Assembly: GCA_023238725.1 (NCBI GenBank)
Contig: CM041552.1
Span: 16,717,147 to 16,781,146 of the forward strand
Reading direction: 5' to 3'
Source of the DNA: Scortum barcoo
Lineage: Eukaryota > Chordata > Actinopteri > Centrarchiformes > Terapontidae
Length of the DNA: 64,000 nucleotides
Shown piece after piece: positions 1 to 12,776 of this stretch. The notes under the pieces were generated by a model. That model was not told the DNA's origin, made no database searches, and worked only from the letters and a program-made list of their open reading frames with translations. The position numbers were made by a program, and so were the translations under genes. Position 1 is the first letter of the stretch. Each line of letters opens with the position of its first letter.

Positions 1-462
1 ATTTGGGAGGTAATGTGTTGCATATGATACAGTAGTATACTGGCTCTTTGTGCACTTTCGCCCCACAGAGGAAAAATAAAATGAATCTAAGTTAATACAA
101 GCACATTCCATCAAGGCTGTCCATCTTTTCCGAGATACTTTTGAAGGCTTCCAAGCAAAGTATATACAAAATTCAAAGCTTTCCGAGGCATGGCACGAGT
201 TTTGGTTTCCTCAAGACAGAGGACTGAGAAGAGCTCAAGAGTCTCAATAACGCTCCACTGCTCTGCTGATGCAATGCTGATGATACACACGAAAGTCAAA
301 GATAACAATCTCTCTCATACACATATTCATCGGAGCATTCGCAGAAGCAGATATGAGCACACTCGCAAACCCACACTCATCATCATTTTCTGTGGACACT
401 AATGTTTGGACGCGCAGGAACCAACTTTTATTTGCTTTTTGTGTTTAATGATGGTTTCTGAG

Positions 463-466
<4 letters not shown>

Positions 467-535
<69 letters not shown>

Positions 536-545
536 TATATACACA
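467..545. repeat. (AT)n microsatellite
   Basis: About 37 AT units with one interruption (c at 530), bordered by ACAT and ACACAC. Confidence 0.95.
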
Positions 546-3500
546 CCTATTCAGACAGGAGCTGGTCAAGAGCAATGCAAAGGAATAAAAAAGTGAAGAC
601 AGAGCTTTTGAGCTGGTTTTCTTTGGAGCAGAGTGAGCCCCTTTTCCATTTCTGATTTGTTTGAGATTGTGTGTAAAAACAATGTGTATGACTTCAGAAA
701 ACCTCTTCCCATGAACACACAGAGACCACTGACAAACAACATCTACAAATAAGTTTCACTTCTGTTCAAATCTGAAAAGAAGCCCCGCCACCTCAGGTGT
801 AACTGTGTTGTGGTTATATATCTTGAGCTCAATTTAGCAGTGCAGTTTAAGAGCAGTACTGTTGGTATTAAAAGGATCTGCTAGCAGGTAGGCTTGGCTT
901 TAATTACAGCCTCTCAAACTGCTATCTTTTTCTTTAAGTAACGCACTCTATGAGAACCTATATGAGAATCTATATGAGTATGACGACCCAGAGTAGATTG
1001 TTTCTTCTGACACCGACGTCCTGCTGGAGTGTGCAGAATGGACACACCTTACAGTAACTTGTGAGAGCAGCTTATGTTAAAATAGTTTTGGAGGAAAAAA
1101 AACACATTTGGTGCCGCTCCAGTCCTACGAGGACGGCCACCTGATGTAAAAAACAGTTTTGATGTTATTAGAACCCAGCAGCAGATCATGAAGACAATTT
1201 CTGGCCACAGGAGGGGGGCATCCACCAACCACAGCCAGATATTTATAAAGTAAACCGCCTCTGTGTCTCATCCTGCATAGTGACGGCACAGTGCGGGGTG
1301 TCAATAGTGTGTGCTGCGATTATACGGAGTAAAACGGTTGGATTTTCTTTCCTCTAATGGATTTTCGCGGGTCCAATTGGCCGGTGTCAGCCCACACACG
1401 GTCTGAATCGGCAGCCATTCACTACTTGATTGTTACTGACACTTCCCCGACTGTGCCTCTCCTCCCACATGAGTGCAGCCAGGGTCATGATGAGTCATCA
1501 AAAAGCAAAATGGATCCAGGTGAGAAAAAAAAAGAAAAAAAAAAGCAAAACTGATGAAAATGCTGTTTTTATGGTGCAACCCTGCTCCCCCTCCACCCCC
1601 ACTACATAGATCCCTCTTAAACTCCCAATTTCTTACAAAGCCTCGCCCTTTTACCACAAATCAACAAAATGATTGTGTTGCCCATTTTTTTTTTCAGACC
1701 GCTGAAAATGGACCCTTTTCGGCTGCAGAAATGACTAAATAAACTGCAAAATCCAGGAAAGGATCTTCACCCTCATCTCTGTATTTTACACCTTAAAGCT
1801 TCTGGTGCTTCAGAGGCCTGCTGTAACCTCGGAGACGAGACATCCTGCTGTTAGTGGACACTACAAAGTGTGATCCAACAGTCCCTGCCTTGTAAATGGC
1901 GATTCTGCAGATTCATTTGCCTAAAACAGGTGCATATTTATCAACATTAAATCTGACAGTGTGAATGAGTTACAGGTTGGTGTTTTTTACAGCCTTCGGT
2001 GTGCTGAGCTTAGATTGGATGCTAAACTGTAATAGCAAGGTGAACATGACACATCTGCTCTGACACACACAGACTGGTTGCTTTACATACGACAGCGAGT
2101 CACAAAACACAACCAAGAACCTTTACGCTGTCTGAGCACGTGTATCATCCTCAGTATATGCTGTGTGTGTGTGTATAGGTGATCCATGGTTTGTCTAAGG
2201 GCTGGTAGACAGGGCTGTGGTCATAAATCCGCTCAGGCGTAACCACTGTGATTTGCAGGTTCAGAGAAACCATAAACATCGGCGCTGACCGCCCTGCTGC
2301 CCTCAGAGGAGGCTGAATTAAGTGGTGAGTGTGTAGCTGTGTGTGTTTGTGAGTGCCAAGTGTGTATGACTGTGTGTGTATGTGTGAGTGCGTGTGTGAG
2401 TGCGTGCGTGTGTGTGTGTATATGTGAGTTTGCTCAAGGACATCCCTTGCTGGAGATGAGGGCTGAGTTTGGTGATTGGCCGAGGGTCTGAGGGGTCATT
2501 AATCTATGCTGCTCCATTGGCTGTGACGGCGGAGGGGAGGGGTTAGTGCAGCTGGTCAGTTAGCTGCTGTCAGCTTTCTAATCTGGAACATTCTTCAGTA
2601 TTAGATGGAGAGCGCAGAGGACCACTGTGGCCAAAGTGGATTCACTAACACACTGAATTTCTCTGCGCTGTTCCTTTTAGTTTTTCACTTTTTTTATTAG
2701 GCAGCACAGTTTCCGGACTACTGATTTATTTATCTGGGTTTAGTGGCAATTATTTACATCAAAGTGGCAATTAGTGCCTTCAACCTTTTTTTCTTTTAAT
2801 CTCTTTTGAGAATCCTAATGACACTTGCCCTCCCCATCAGTAGGCTGAGGGCAACAATAAACTAGTGTGATTGAGTAGGAAACAGTGTGTTCAGTGCTAC
2901 CTAAAGGCATTTCAAATGATTGTATGTAGTATAATAGAATAATTACATATTACATCATGTTAAGAGAATAGTATTTCTAATATTATAATATTTCTAGTAT
3001 GCCAAATAAGAGACAATAGACATTAAAATAGCATAATAAACTAATTATATTTGGGCTGCAGAGAGACACAAGATGGAAAATATTAAGTAAATAAATAAAG
3101 TAAAGAAAAAACTAAAGAGGTTTCAGGATACTGTATTTAAAAGTGTCAGTGTGTGTGTCAGTATTTGTGTTAAACACAGTATGTCTAAGGGCTGAAGGTA
3201 CAAGAGGTTAGAAGCCGTGTGAATGCACATGGGGGGAGGGGGGCTGTTTTTTCGCTTTAATTATATTTTTTATCTTCCCTCTCACTCTTCTCATCTCCTT
3301 CTCTTAATCATTTTTATTTTCACCCCTCCTCCATCTTTCCTCCAACCCCTTTTATATGAGAAAGGATGGACAGTCCAATCTCCCGCAAGATTGTTTTCTG
3401 TTCCGTCGTCTGTTCACAGCCGCCACATTGTTGTCGAAATGAGAGAACGTAATTCAACATCTGCTGGACACTAAGATACAGATAATTTAGGACTAAGTCA

Positions 3501-5395
3501 ATAAGAAAGCATGCTGGAGAATAGAGGCAGCGCACAAGAGTGTCCCGTATGGTTGGACCACCATATTGCTCTAAATCTGCTCATTGTAGTGGTGTAACAC
3601 ACACTGTGTCAGTGGACAGACACCGTTTGTGGCCAAAAGTTGAAATCTGATTGATTCAAACTGAAGGCCTCATGTAAAATCAATCCAGGAAACCACTTTT
3701 GGATGGTGTGTGTGGTGACATCGATCCAGCGTGGGGGGAAAAACATTGCAGATAGCCCGCTTAAACCTCAATATTTGAGATAAAAGTCTCTGTCGCCTTC
3801 AAATGGATTTATAAACAGCACAAGATTATAGGAAGAGCAAAAACGAAGGAGTGATGGAGTAGAGAGAAACAGTTCCTCTCGAAAAAGCATTGCATGATGT
3901 GCCTCTAAAACTCCTCGGTGAGACTATTAAAAATAAAGCCTCATGGGCTCAATACTCCGTCCACCAAGTCAAACTGTATGCTTAAAAAAAACCCTGTCCA
4001 AAAAAGATAAAATAGAATCCAGAGCAAGACACGATTCCTGCATCCATCTGTGTTTGTTGTATGGAAGCGAGCGGGTACAAAACAGTACCCTGGTGCTAAG
4101 TGATCTTTGCTACAGCCCGAGCCATCTGTTGAGCATCTGTACTGAATGAAAGTGGTTTTGCAAAGACAGCAATTCTGGCGGCAGCTGACAACTACAAAAA
4201 CTGCTGAAGCTGACTTTAAAAAGGATAGAAAAGTGCAGAAACCTCCAACCAAATATTGTCAAGCTGCTGCAAAAGGCACCAGCGGAGGCTCAGGTCTATT
4301 CTCTGTCGTTTGAGATGCTGAACTCTGAGTACTGTCAGGAAGAGTGACTTGGGTTTTTCTTTTCACGGAGGAGAAGCAGGCGAAGGTCTCTTTCAAAACT
4401 CTTCAATGAAGAAATCACAACAGATAATATTAAAGATTTTATACAGGGATCATGGGATACTTTCCAAAATTAGGACTAACAACAAAACGGAGTGTCTAAA
4501 GTGCTTAGAAAAAGTAAAACTAGTCCTCCAGTGCTGTCAATTCAAGGTCCCATTGTGTTGACAGATTACAAAATCTATTTTATTGGGGCAACTTCTTCAC
4601 CTTAATTGATGCAACTGAACAGGCCCAAACCACGGTCCATCACAGTCTGTATTGTTGTTGTTTGAACTGCACAAAATACCAGGAGGTTGTTCTTCTGATT
4701 TTAAAATCAGTCATCATGATGTAACCACTCTGTGTGAAAAAAGTACTATTATGTGTATTTTACTGATGGTTTGTGTACCAGCGAGCACACACAGGATGCT
4801 CTTTCTAATATCTTGCCTTGTAATGTTAAAGGCTTCTTTCTGATAAACCATATATATTCAATAAACCTTTCATAATTTCCACTTCTGTATGTATTCATTA
4901 AAATAAATCCACACATTATTGAGTGCGTTACTGACAAAGGTTAGGGTCTCTTCTTGAAATGCCCTTAGACAGACTAAAAACCACATTTTCCTCTTTTATA
5001 TACGCTCTCTTGCAATGGGGCCGGTGCAAGCAGTGGGCGAGGGTAAGCCGCTGGGCAAGCGTGATTAGAGAGCAGAGATGGGTAATTATACGATAATGAC
5101 ACCCATATAGGTGACACATATCGCTGTAAACCTGTCAATTTCTTATTTTAAAATAAATCAATTTATGATCACAATCCAAGTTTGTCTATGCAGAATATAT
5201 ATTGTAATATTCATTACTATGATCCAGGGTAATTTTTGATAGAAAAACTGGACATTTAGGGGTTTAAGTTTCAAAAGAAAAGTCAGTAGATTCAAATACT
5301 GAACGAGAGAAGAAGAGGTCCTGAAGGAATCCTGTCTAACATCTAGCAATAATACAATAATCCCCTTAGTCTGCAAGGAGATCATGGATTACAGT

Positions 5396-5660
5396 AGGAA
5401 AGAGAGAGAGACAGTGACGCAGGGAGCGATCGTTAGAGAGGCAAAGACACAGACGAAAGAAAGATAAGTGAGAGGTTGTAAAGACAGCAGGGGAGAAAGG
5501 GTAGAGAGGGTGAGAAAAGGAGGCTGAGCAAAAAGGTGCAAGAGAGCAAAGAGAAGAGCACTGAGAGGAGACGAGAGCCAAGGATAAACAAAGGAAAACA
5601 ACGGAGAGGAGAGCAAGGAAAGAGGGAGCAGAGGCACAGAGAGAAAAAGAGCAGGAAAAT
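5396..5660. repeat. Purine-rich (GA-rich) tract
   Basis: About 265 bp of strongly G/A-biased plus strand with irregular GAGA and GGAGA motifs. It generates long but meaningless minus-strand Leu/Ser-rich frames. Confidence 0.8.
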
Positions 5661-6676
5661 ACCCCTGAAGTGTGTTTGTGTCTCCTGAGAGGATCACAGA
5701 TCAGAGAGACGAGTGACCTTGTGGTCATCTGTCAGCCCCGCCGACTCCGCTGGAGGCAGGATATCTCTCCAGGGAAAGGATGCACTGAGACACACACACA
5801 CACACACACCACAGTACAGTATACCGAGGAGAACATATCTGTGTTCCCACAATCCCACTCACACACATAAACAAAGCAAAGGCATAAAATAACTCGCCGC
5901 TCAAAAGCAAAGGCTGTTTTCACCTGCTGGGGGGCGTCTGTGTTGTTCATAATGAACAAACAGGAAGGTGTCATATCACGTTCTTAAGTCTTTCACTGTG
6001 CAGCATCTTCATCCGCACAGTCAACTTTCCTTTCTTTCATATTTTCTCCTGAGGCTCTTACACACACAGTATTTCATATATACTCAGTTACAAATGAAGT
6101 ACATTTACTGTCTTAATAATGAAACACTGTGCGGATACAGCTCCTTAAAGATTCATGCAAATGGCAAAAAAAAAAAAGCAGCTTGACAAAAGTTCACTTT
6201 CCCGATGCTTTCAGTCACATCTTCAGGCCTCCATCTGCGTAGAGTTATTATTTCAATGTAACCACTTTTAAAGAGGTAAAAGGTCCCTTTGGAAATGTCT
6301 GACACTGTGTTCTCCATTTTGATCGCTCCAGAAGCCACCTCAGCCTTTAAAACAGCACCGCGTGATATCACAGGAAACCGCTCCTGCCATGATTATACTG
6401 TATTTATTCACAGCGCATGAGACCAGCATGTCTCGCACAAAAATTGCGGTAAAATTGCTGTGCAATTATTTTAATTTTCATTGGGGATCATAAACTGCCT
6501 TATGAAATGTACACTCTCTTTCTGGATGACAGAGCTGCGTTAAGGACAGGGCCACTGCAGGATGAAAGGGATCACAGATATCATGTAGGTGCTGCAGTAT
6601 GTCTCCACAGGAGGATCAGCTTGGAAATTCACAAATGTTACATCACTTTGATGAGATCAAATGAACACTGTGTAAT

Positions 6677-7271
6677 CCAGTCCTTCCAGAAAAATGCAGA
6701 GTTTTTTTGTGATTGTTGCGGGCAAAAATCCTTGATTATGCAGCAAGTTTTCTTAAAACATATTCTAATGACTTCCTATGATAAGCAAGCATACTACATC
6801 ACAGAAAGTGCTGGAATAATTAAGTTCTCATCTTGTTTTATTTCAGACCTTAATAAACACATGGCTCAAACTTACAAAACATTGATGAATCAAACAAGTT
6901 CCGTAGCTTTACAAAAATATTTATTATTATTATTATTTTGTTGACAAATGAGTTTGCTGGACGTCATCATGTCTTCTTTGCAGGGTTTGCAGCCTTCCGA
7001 TGACGCACGTCACTTAATAATGTTCCCAAGGCAACAGGAGGAAAATGGCTGCTCTTGTGTGATGTAAATGCAACATTTTTCAACTTTCTGCGAAGATATA
7101 TGTGACTTTTTTGCAATGAAAATGCGGGGATTATGAAATCATGCAAGCCCCGCATATTTCGGTGATTTATGCGGCGAAAGTGCGGCGTCTTTGAAAAAAT
7201 GCGGGCCCCGCATAAATGTGTGGACTTTTGGTTGATGATGCGTTGATTATGCGTTTTTCTGGAGGGACTGG
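6677..7271. mobile_element. Non-autonomous DNA transposon (MITE), superfamily unassigned
   Basis: The left end CCAGTCCTTCCAGAAAAATG is matched by the reverse complement of the right end, CCAGTCCCTCCAGAAAAACG, with two differences over 20 bp. The interior has many gcggg/ccccgc and tgcgcat-like motifs typical of short fish DNA elements. No transposase reading frame. Flanks share TAA, so a 3-bp target duplication is possible but not clean. Confidence 0.72.
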
Positions 7272-7616
7272 TAACCGCTGATACAGTTAATGGCAAGGAC
7301 ACGATGGATGTAAATAAAATACCAGAAGACAAAAGACTGTAACACTGGAACACTGTCAAACAAACATAACTCATCATATTCTTAAAGGTAACTAAAGGTT
7401 AACTTTAAGACACGCTCTTTGGCATTTTTTCATGACAAGGCGCAAGAAAAGGTTACAGGATATGTTATATGAAGACATAACACTGTATACATGTTGTAAT
7501 TTATATACTCTAAATAAAAACTAACTTTGTGTGCAACAACGTGGCTCTGAGGAACAGAGCTTTAAGAAGCTTTACAAGGCTTTTCCTGAGTAGAGTACTT
7601 GTAAACAGGATCCAGG

Positions 7617-8020
7617 GATTAGATTAGATTATCCAGCTTTATCAGACTCACACAGACAACAAACAATATAGACACTGCAGTCACAGTACACAGCAAATAA
7701 AAAAAAATTACACCATAAAAAGCCATTTGAGACATGATTAAGAAAGGTGAAAGTGTCCATTAAAAAAATCTGACCACTGCTGGAACAAAAGACCCTCTGA
7801 GACGTTCAGCACTGAGGCATCACTGGCCTTCAAAATACAGGGCTGTTTTTAGTCTATCCATTGGTCTACAGTGACCTCAGGTTAGTCCCGTGTGAGGTCA
7901 ATCACTGAGCCAGCCTTTCTGATCATCTTATTGATCCTGTTTTTATCATCCGCCCTGATGCTGCCCATCCCAGCAGAGAGCAGCATAAAAGAGGACACCA
8001 GCAAAGATTCCCTGATTTAA
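7617..8020 (-). pseudogene. LINE relic (non-LTR retrotransposon ORF2 3' part)
   Basis: Minus strand 8015 to 7885 reads ESLLVSSFMLLSAGMGSIRA then DDKNRINKMIRKAGSVIDL before a stop at 7884-7882. This resembles the region after the reverse transcriptase in fish CR1/Rex1-type LINEs (family recollection). Further decayed sequence continues to about 7617. The element is 5'-truncated, broken and not functional. Confidence 0.6.
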
Positions 8021-8080
8021 AAAAAAAAAAAAACATGAGGAAGCTTCTTGCTGATATCAAAGGTTCTTATCTTGGATGGA

Positions 8081-8215
8081 AGAAGTACTTGAATAGTTGG
8101 CTGAAGTAAAAGTATACTTTAAACAAACTGTACTCAAGTAAAAGTAAAATTACATCAAATATTAAAAGAAAAAGTAGGTCAGTTAAAAGTAGTAAAAGTA
8201 AGTAAAAGTACAAAA
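8081..8215. repeat. Degenerate AAGTA/TACTT-rich repeat
   Basis: Repeated motifs agtaaaagta and actcaagtaaaagt of a kind scattered in teleost genomes. No coding potential. Confidence 0.5.
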
Positions 8216-8380
8216 TAAACTCCACAGCAGCTTCCGTCGCAAACACGCACATTAAAGCAAAAAGAGGCGCTGCACAGTTTTTACACACCTCGCAGATTAA
8301 CACGTACTACGTTACGTTTCAGCTAAACACGCTGGTTGTTGATGTCCTCCTCTGTGCGGTGAGTTTGTCGTTGCACTCAC

Positions 8381-8518
8381 CTGTCTGAACACTGCAAAGT
8401 CCTCCACAATCAGCTCCTGGTCCAGCTTCTTTGTTTGATCATGCTCAAAGCAGTCGAGTCCACCCGTTCTGTCCGGTCCTGTCACAGTGCTCTCAAACAT
8501 TTTGAGCTGAATGAGGCT
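8381..8518 (-). CDS. Candidate second coding exon, unrecognised
   Basis: 46 codons between a good acceptor (gtgactgtag) and a good donor (CAG|gtgagt), phase 0 at both ends and in frame with 8746-8603. It encodes SLIQLKMFESTVTGPDRTGG and then LDCFEHDQTKKLDQELIVED, FAVFRQ. No further exon was found to the left in this window. It could instead be a remnant of a retrocopy or mobile element. Confidence 0.38.
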
Positions 8519-8602
8519 CTACAGTCACATCAGGGTTTATCAAAAACATCATTTTGCTATGATTATATCCTGAATGACTGAATAAACTTGGACTGAACTT
8601 AC

Positions 8603-8746
8603 ATACTTCACCAAATGCAGAAGCTCCTCAGCACCTGGAGGATCCACCATGTCAGCCCTCAGTATTTTAGCTCGACCCTGTTGGTCACGCAACATCCACG
8701 GGTGTGTTTGATTTGGGTCGCTTACCGTGCTCACAGAGTGGTGCAT
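8603..8746 (-). CDS. Candidate coding exon, unrecognised
   Basis: An open frame begins at ATG 8746-8744 and runs 48 codons to a strong donor (AAGTAT|gtaagt). The product includes GRAKILRADMVDPPGAEELL and HLVKY, an amphipathic, non-repetitive composition. Its frame continues across an 84-nt intron into 8518-8381. I do not recognise the protein. A second strong donor (GCACG|gtaagc) lies only 21 nt after the ATG, so the true first exon could be shorter or differently placed. Confidence 0.35.
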
Positions 8747-8759
8747 TACATCAGCGATT

Positions 8760-8990
8760 TAATGAGGCACGTGTGACCTTTTTTAGCATATGCTGGGGTA
8801 CAACAATGACAACGCTGAGTCCTAACCCACAATGACGTCAGCGTTAAGTTTTATCGCCTTATGGTGAATTTGTTTGAACTATTCAGAAACTGTTAGCTCG
8901 CCTCAGCCCAGCTACGCGACCGCACCCGCCGAGTGTCAGCTCTCTGCAGCTCTGCTCTCCTACGGCAAAAAACACACACGAGCGGCTCCT
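8760..8990 (-). promoter_or_regulatory. Possible promoter region with CRE-like palindrome
   Basis: The stretch upstream of the candidate ATG is richer in CpG (gctacgcgaccgcacccgccg near 8912) than its surroundings and carries a TGACGTCA palindrome at 8833-8840, the consensus CREB/ATF site. The link to the two-exon frame is positional only. Confidence 0.3.
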
Positions 8991-9125
8991 TCTCCGCTGC
9001 ACCTGCTGATTTATCATCTTTGGTTTTTTTTGCTGTTCCATTCTCACACAGTTTATCATCACTTTTTCATGTGACTTCTGTTCTGTCTCTGTAATGACTG
9101 TGACTTGAAATGTAGCAGAGTACAA

Positions 9126-11041
9126 TACTCAAGATAGAAAATACAGAAGTGAAATAAAACAGGAACAAAAATATAAAAAATGACCAAGCTTTTTTCATGT
9201 AGATAAGTAGTTAGACAACGATGGGCAAATTTTTATACAGAGAATGTGTTAAACAGCTCTTCATATTATACACCAACACTTACTTACTTACCCGTTGATC
9301 CCATACGTCCTCTCTAACATTTTGCCCTCCTGCCAGCGATGTTTCCCATCTCGCCCCACACCTCCTCTACTCTGCTCCCTTGCAGTGTATTTTCAGCGCT
9401 CTTCCATCCTCTGTGCTGTGGACGGTGTTAGCTTTTTGCCTCTCACTTCCCACACCTGAAATCCCTCCGCTGAGGTGGGACGTACAGTGAAATCTTTTGT
9501 TTTCCAGGGTGCTTGTTGGGGAGACAGCGCAGTGAAATAGGAGGATCACAGTGTGTCCACAGTGAAGTGGATGGAGAGACCAGAGGTGTTCTCGCCAGGT
9601 GCCAGGTTGCAGGCTTAAAACAGCCCCAAAGCCTTCATTAAATCCTGACACATCACACTTGGTGTATGACGAGGGAAAAAAAAGAACATATGGATGCCAC
9701 TCAGATCCGCCTAGAGTGCATTCTTGCTCACTTCTGACTAAAGAGTCCCATTCCTGTCAACAGCGATGATATTACCGTTTGGCTGCATTGTAAGTGAAGT
9801 CTGCACTTAGTCAGCCTGACGTTACACTGCAGCTGGCCGTGGCTCATCTGAGGTTTCTGCGGTTCTCTCGTTGAGACGCGGCTACAGTCTGATGCAGCGG
9901 TGATTAACATTTTAAATCCGGAAACTCAAATGAGAAAGCTCGCCGCGCGCAGGAACCCAAAACATTTTACCACTCTTGCTTCATGGGGACCCACCAGATG
10001 CTGGCCCAGTTAGCATGCTGGATGCCAAAAAGCTAAAACGCGTGGGTCAGGCGCGTTTAGACAAGCCGTGTAAGGACAGACTAAATGTTGTTAAATGAAC
10101 AAATCCGACTCCATTCTGAGATGCAATGATTACATGTCCACAGGACAGGAAAACAAATGAAAAGCTCCCGTTCTTTTCTGTTTATTCATGTTTCTTAGTA
10201 TTTATTTGGACTAAATGTTACAAATACGTGTGTCAGACAGATTATCAGATAGAAAGTGAAATGTTTATGTCTCACATAGGCAAGCTTTACATAAGCACTG
10301 CATTGTATTGTTGGTTCGGCAGCTTAGGAAAGCCCCAAACACTGAATGGGGAACGTCACGGAGGAGGCAAAGGAGGAAGTTGTAAGAGAATTAAAGTAGG
10401 GTCACAGAGGTGAAAAAGCACAGCAGGGGAACGAAGGGGAGATTCAAACATAGAAAAACAGCAATTTGATGATGACTGATGAATGTAAGGAGGGAGACCA
10501 AGATTTAAAATGACATCCTTTATTTTGTGTGTGGCTTCAGTTCTATATGGAGTCTATGGCTGTGTCAATTCGACAGAAAAAATGAGAGTTTTGTGTGACG
10601 TGGGGTGCATTTAAATCATTTGTTCAGAAATGACTCATATTGTGTGGGTTTGTGATCAAAAGCCCAAACAAACATCTCACTAAAGCAGCTCCTGAACGCC
10701 GTCAGAGTCGGAATTTTATCACAATAGTTTCTCAAACCTGGCATGCTAATTTGTGATAAAGACAAACTCTGTAAACACATTACCTTGGAAACAAGCCCTC
10801 AGCAAAGCATTTTCTGTTTGCTGCAATGCTGATGTTAATTTCCCACCTCTGCCTGCAGGATTAGTAGTCACCCGAACTTACGGAAAGAGTCGTGCAACAA
10901 CACTTGCTGCTGTGAATCCAATTTAAACAGTGTCGAATTCTGAGAAGCTTTTGGCTGATTTTTAAATGGCTCCAGAAAATCAGACGTCAGAGTTGGCCTT
11001 ACTTATTGAGGCAGAACGTGCATAAATATATACTGAACATG
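9126..11041. other. No gene seen
   Basis: Several short open frames on both strands, but none has splice context, a domain or repeat homology that I recognise. Sequence composition is ordinary. Confidence 0.6.
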
Positions 11042-11043
11042 TA

Positions 11044-11657
11044 CACTACAGGCCAAAAGTTTGGAAGCAAGGCCAATACTGGGCCAAAACATTTGGAAGC
11101 AACTTCAAGTTTCTGTTCACAATACCTTTCTTAAAAACCAGCATGAGTTATATGTATTTTGGGATGTAGTTACTGCATGATCAGACTTTGCTGATGTTAC
11201 CTAGACAAAAAAGAAGAGGAAAGTGTTCTTCAAAAGATAGGTTTGGCCCCCTCAGTCTCCAGACTTCTCTCCAATCGAGAGCTTGTGTGGGATGAATTGG
11301 ATCGATCAGTCTGAAAAGCGCGTCCCACAAAATCAGCAGTCTCTTATTGATAAACTAAAGAAAGCTTGGAATGCAATTCCTGGCACATACCTTAAAAAAC
11401 TTGTGGAACGAATGCCTCATATACCTGTATATGCCATGCTGCATGCTGTTGTTAAAGCCAGAGGAGGTTACTTTGAAGAAAGCAAAGTCTAAGCAAGAAA
11501 AACTCAAATACCTGATAAATATAGTAAAATTTGCTTCTGATAAGTTACTCTTTATATAAATAATCATGTTTATTTTGTTACAAAGTATACCAATGAAACT
11601 ATGGTCTTTTTTTGTACAACTTATTTGATCTTGCTTCCAAACTTTTGGCCTGTAGTG
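11044..11657 (+). mobile_element. Internally deleted Tc1/mariner-type transposon
   Basis: 614 bp bounded by perfect 28-bp inverted repeats (11044-11071 and 11630-11657, beginning CACTACAGGCCAAAAGTTTG) and flanked by TA on both sides, the Tc1/mariner target duplication. The interior at 11248-11492 encodes the end of a transposase. The order is SPDFSPIESLWDELD, a break, then a frame through KLKKAWNAIPGTYLKKLVER and ending GGYFEESKV. The N-terminal and most catalytic parts are missing, so it is non-autonomous. The TIR motif is partly repeated at 11081-11105. Confidence 0.93.
11283..11492 (+). pseudogene. Tc1-like transposase C-terminal fragment
   Basis: 69-residue open frame whose first part (MCGMNWIDQSEK) is out of register with the upstream WDELDRS motif. 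The remainder is the typical C-terminus, with IPVYAMLHAVVKARGG and a stop. The last catalytic acidic residue lies within the SPIE/WD region just upstream, but the first two acidic residues of the DDE triad are absent. Confidence 0.85.
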
Positions 11658-12703
11658 TACGTCCAAGGTGGAGGTCAAAGGGTTTTTTTCTGTTTTCATA
11701 TCGTTTGAAACTGAAGAAAAGGTGAAAAACAAGTTGACTGTCAGCCCAGTACTGTTGCAGCTATAAACACTGGAGCATCACTTGAATAAATATTTTCTAT
11801 CTGCTCCTTCTTTCACACTCTGCCCTCCCGCTCATTTTTCCACAACTCATTGACTGCTTCACTAACCCTCGCCATCTATCTCTTTCCCTTTGACCCCTGC
11901 TCTCCTCTCAACCTCTGTTCCCCCGTGCCGTCCTCATTTTCCTCCTTCTCTACAATTTTCTCAAACAGGTTTTATGGCCTTTTTCTCGCTCTCCCCTGGC
12001 TCCCTGCGCCACTGTCTCTCGCCCTGCCTCTATCCCTTTCTGTCTCTCTTTCGCTCGCTGACCCAGAGGGCCGTGTTTCGCCGAAATCCAATCCTCTCTC
12101 TTTTAAACCTTAAACCTGCTGTTCCATTTCACTCCCATTTTGTCACACTGCAATGCACACACAATACCCCGCTCCTCCCTCATTTCAGCCCTTTTCTCTG
12201 TCTCCACAAACACACGTGCTTGCACACACACACACACAGAAGAGAGAGCGCAAACAAGCATTTGCATGACTGCATAAAAACAAACGGAAAAGAGGAGGAT
12301 ACAAAAAAAATAGGACTTAATTAAGCCATCGATCAAATTTGATGCTCTTGGTTGGATTCATACACAAACACACACCAACATACACACCTTGCAAACCTCA
12401 CACCCTCCCGTGTAGTTCTGTGGCCATCCATCACAGCTTCACTGACTCCACTCAACCTCAACTCAGAACCAATCACGCAGAGGTTAGGGACAGAGTCTTC
12501 GCGAACGTACGAGTGTGTGTGTGGGAGAGACGACCACCATTTGCTTTGTGAGCAGACGCTGAAGCGTTTCATGCCTGTAAAGCCTGTTTCAGCAGATTTG
12601 ACTGAGAGGCAGAGCGAGCAGAGAAAACTGTGATCTGTATTGTTTACTGTTGAACAGTTGTGAGTACTGATAGTGTGTGTAGTGGAGGGTCAGACCAGCT
12701 CTG

Positions 12704-12776
12704 AAACACACACACACACACACACACACACGTGTCTCTCACACACACACACCACACACGTGTCTCTCACACACAC
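12704..12776. repeat. (CA)n with duplicated cacgtgtctctcac motif
   Basis: A CA run (12704-12731) is followed by two copies of CACGTGTCTCTCACACACAC separated by a CA stretch. Each copy contains the palindrome CACGTG. Confidence 0.8.

Larger units (their letters stand above)
1..6676. other. Region without recognised gene
   Basis: No convincing exon seen on either strand. It contains an AT microsatellite (467-545), GT-rich tracts near 2162-2180 and 2330-2430, a purine-rich tract (5396-5660) and a CA run (5790-5809). At 950-1010 a 12-bp repeat (ctatatgagaat) makes a short Tyr/Glu/Asn-rich frame with no other support. Confidence 0.6.

Noticed and set aside
950..1010. Short frame NALYENLYENLYEYDDPE as the last exon of a plus-strand gene
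   Set aside because: It is generated by an imperfect 12-bp tandem repeat and lacks any supporting upstream exon.
5366..5728. 120-codon minus-strand frame rich in Leu/Ser/Phe
   Set aside because: It is the complement of a GA-rich tract; low complexity, no splice or domain support.
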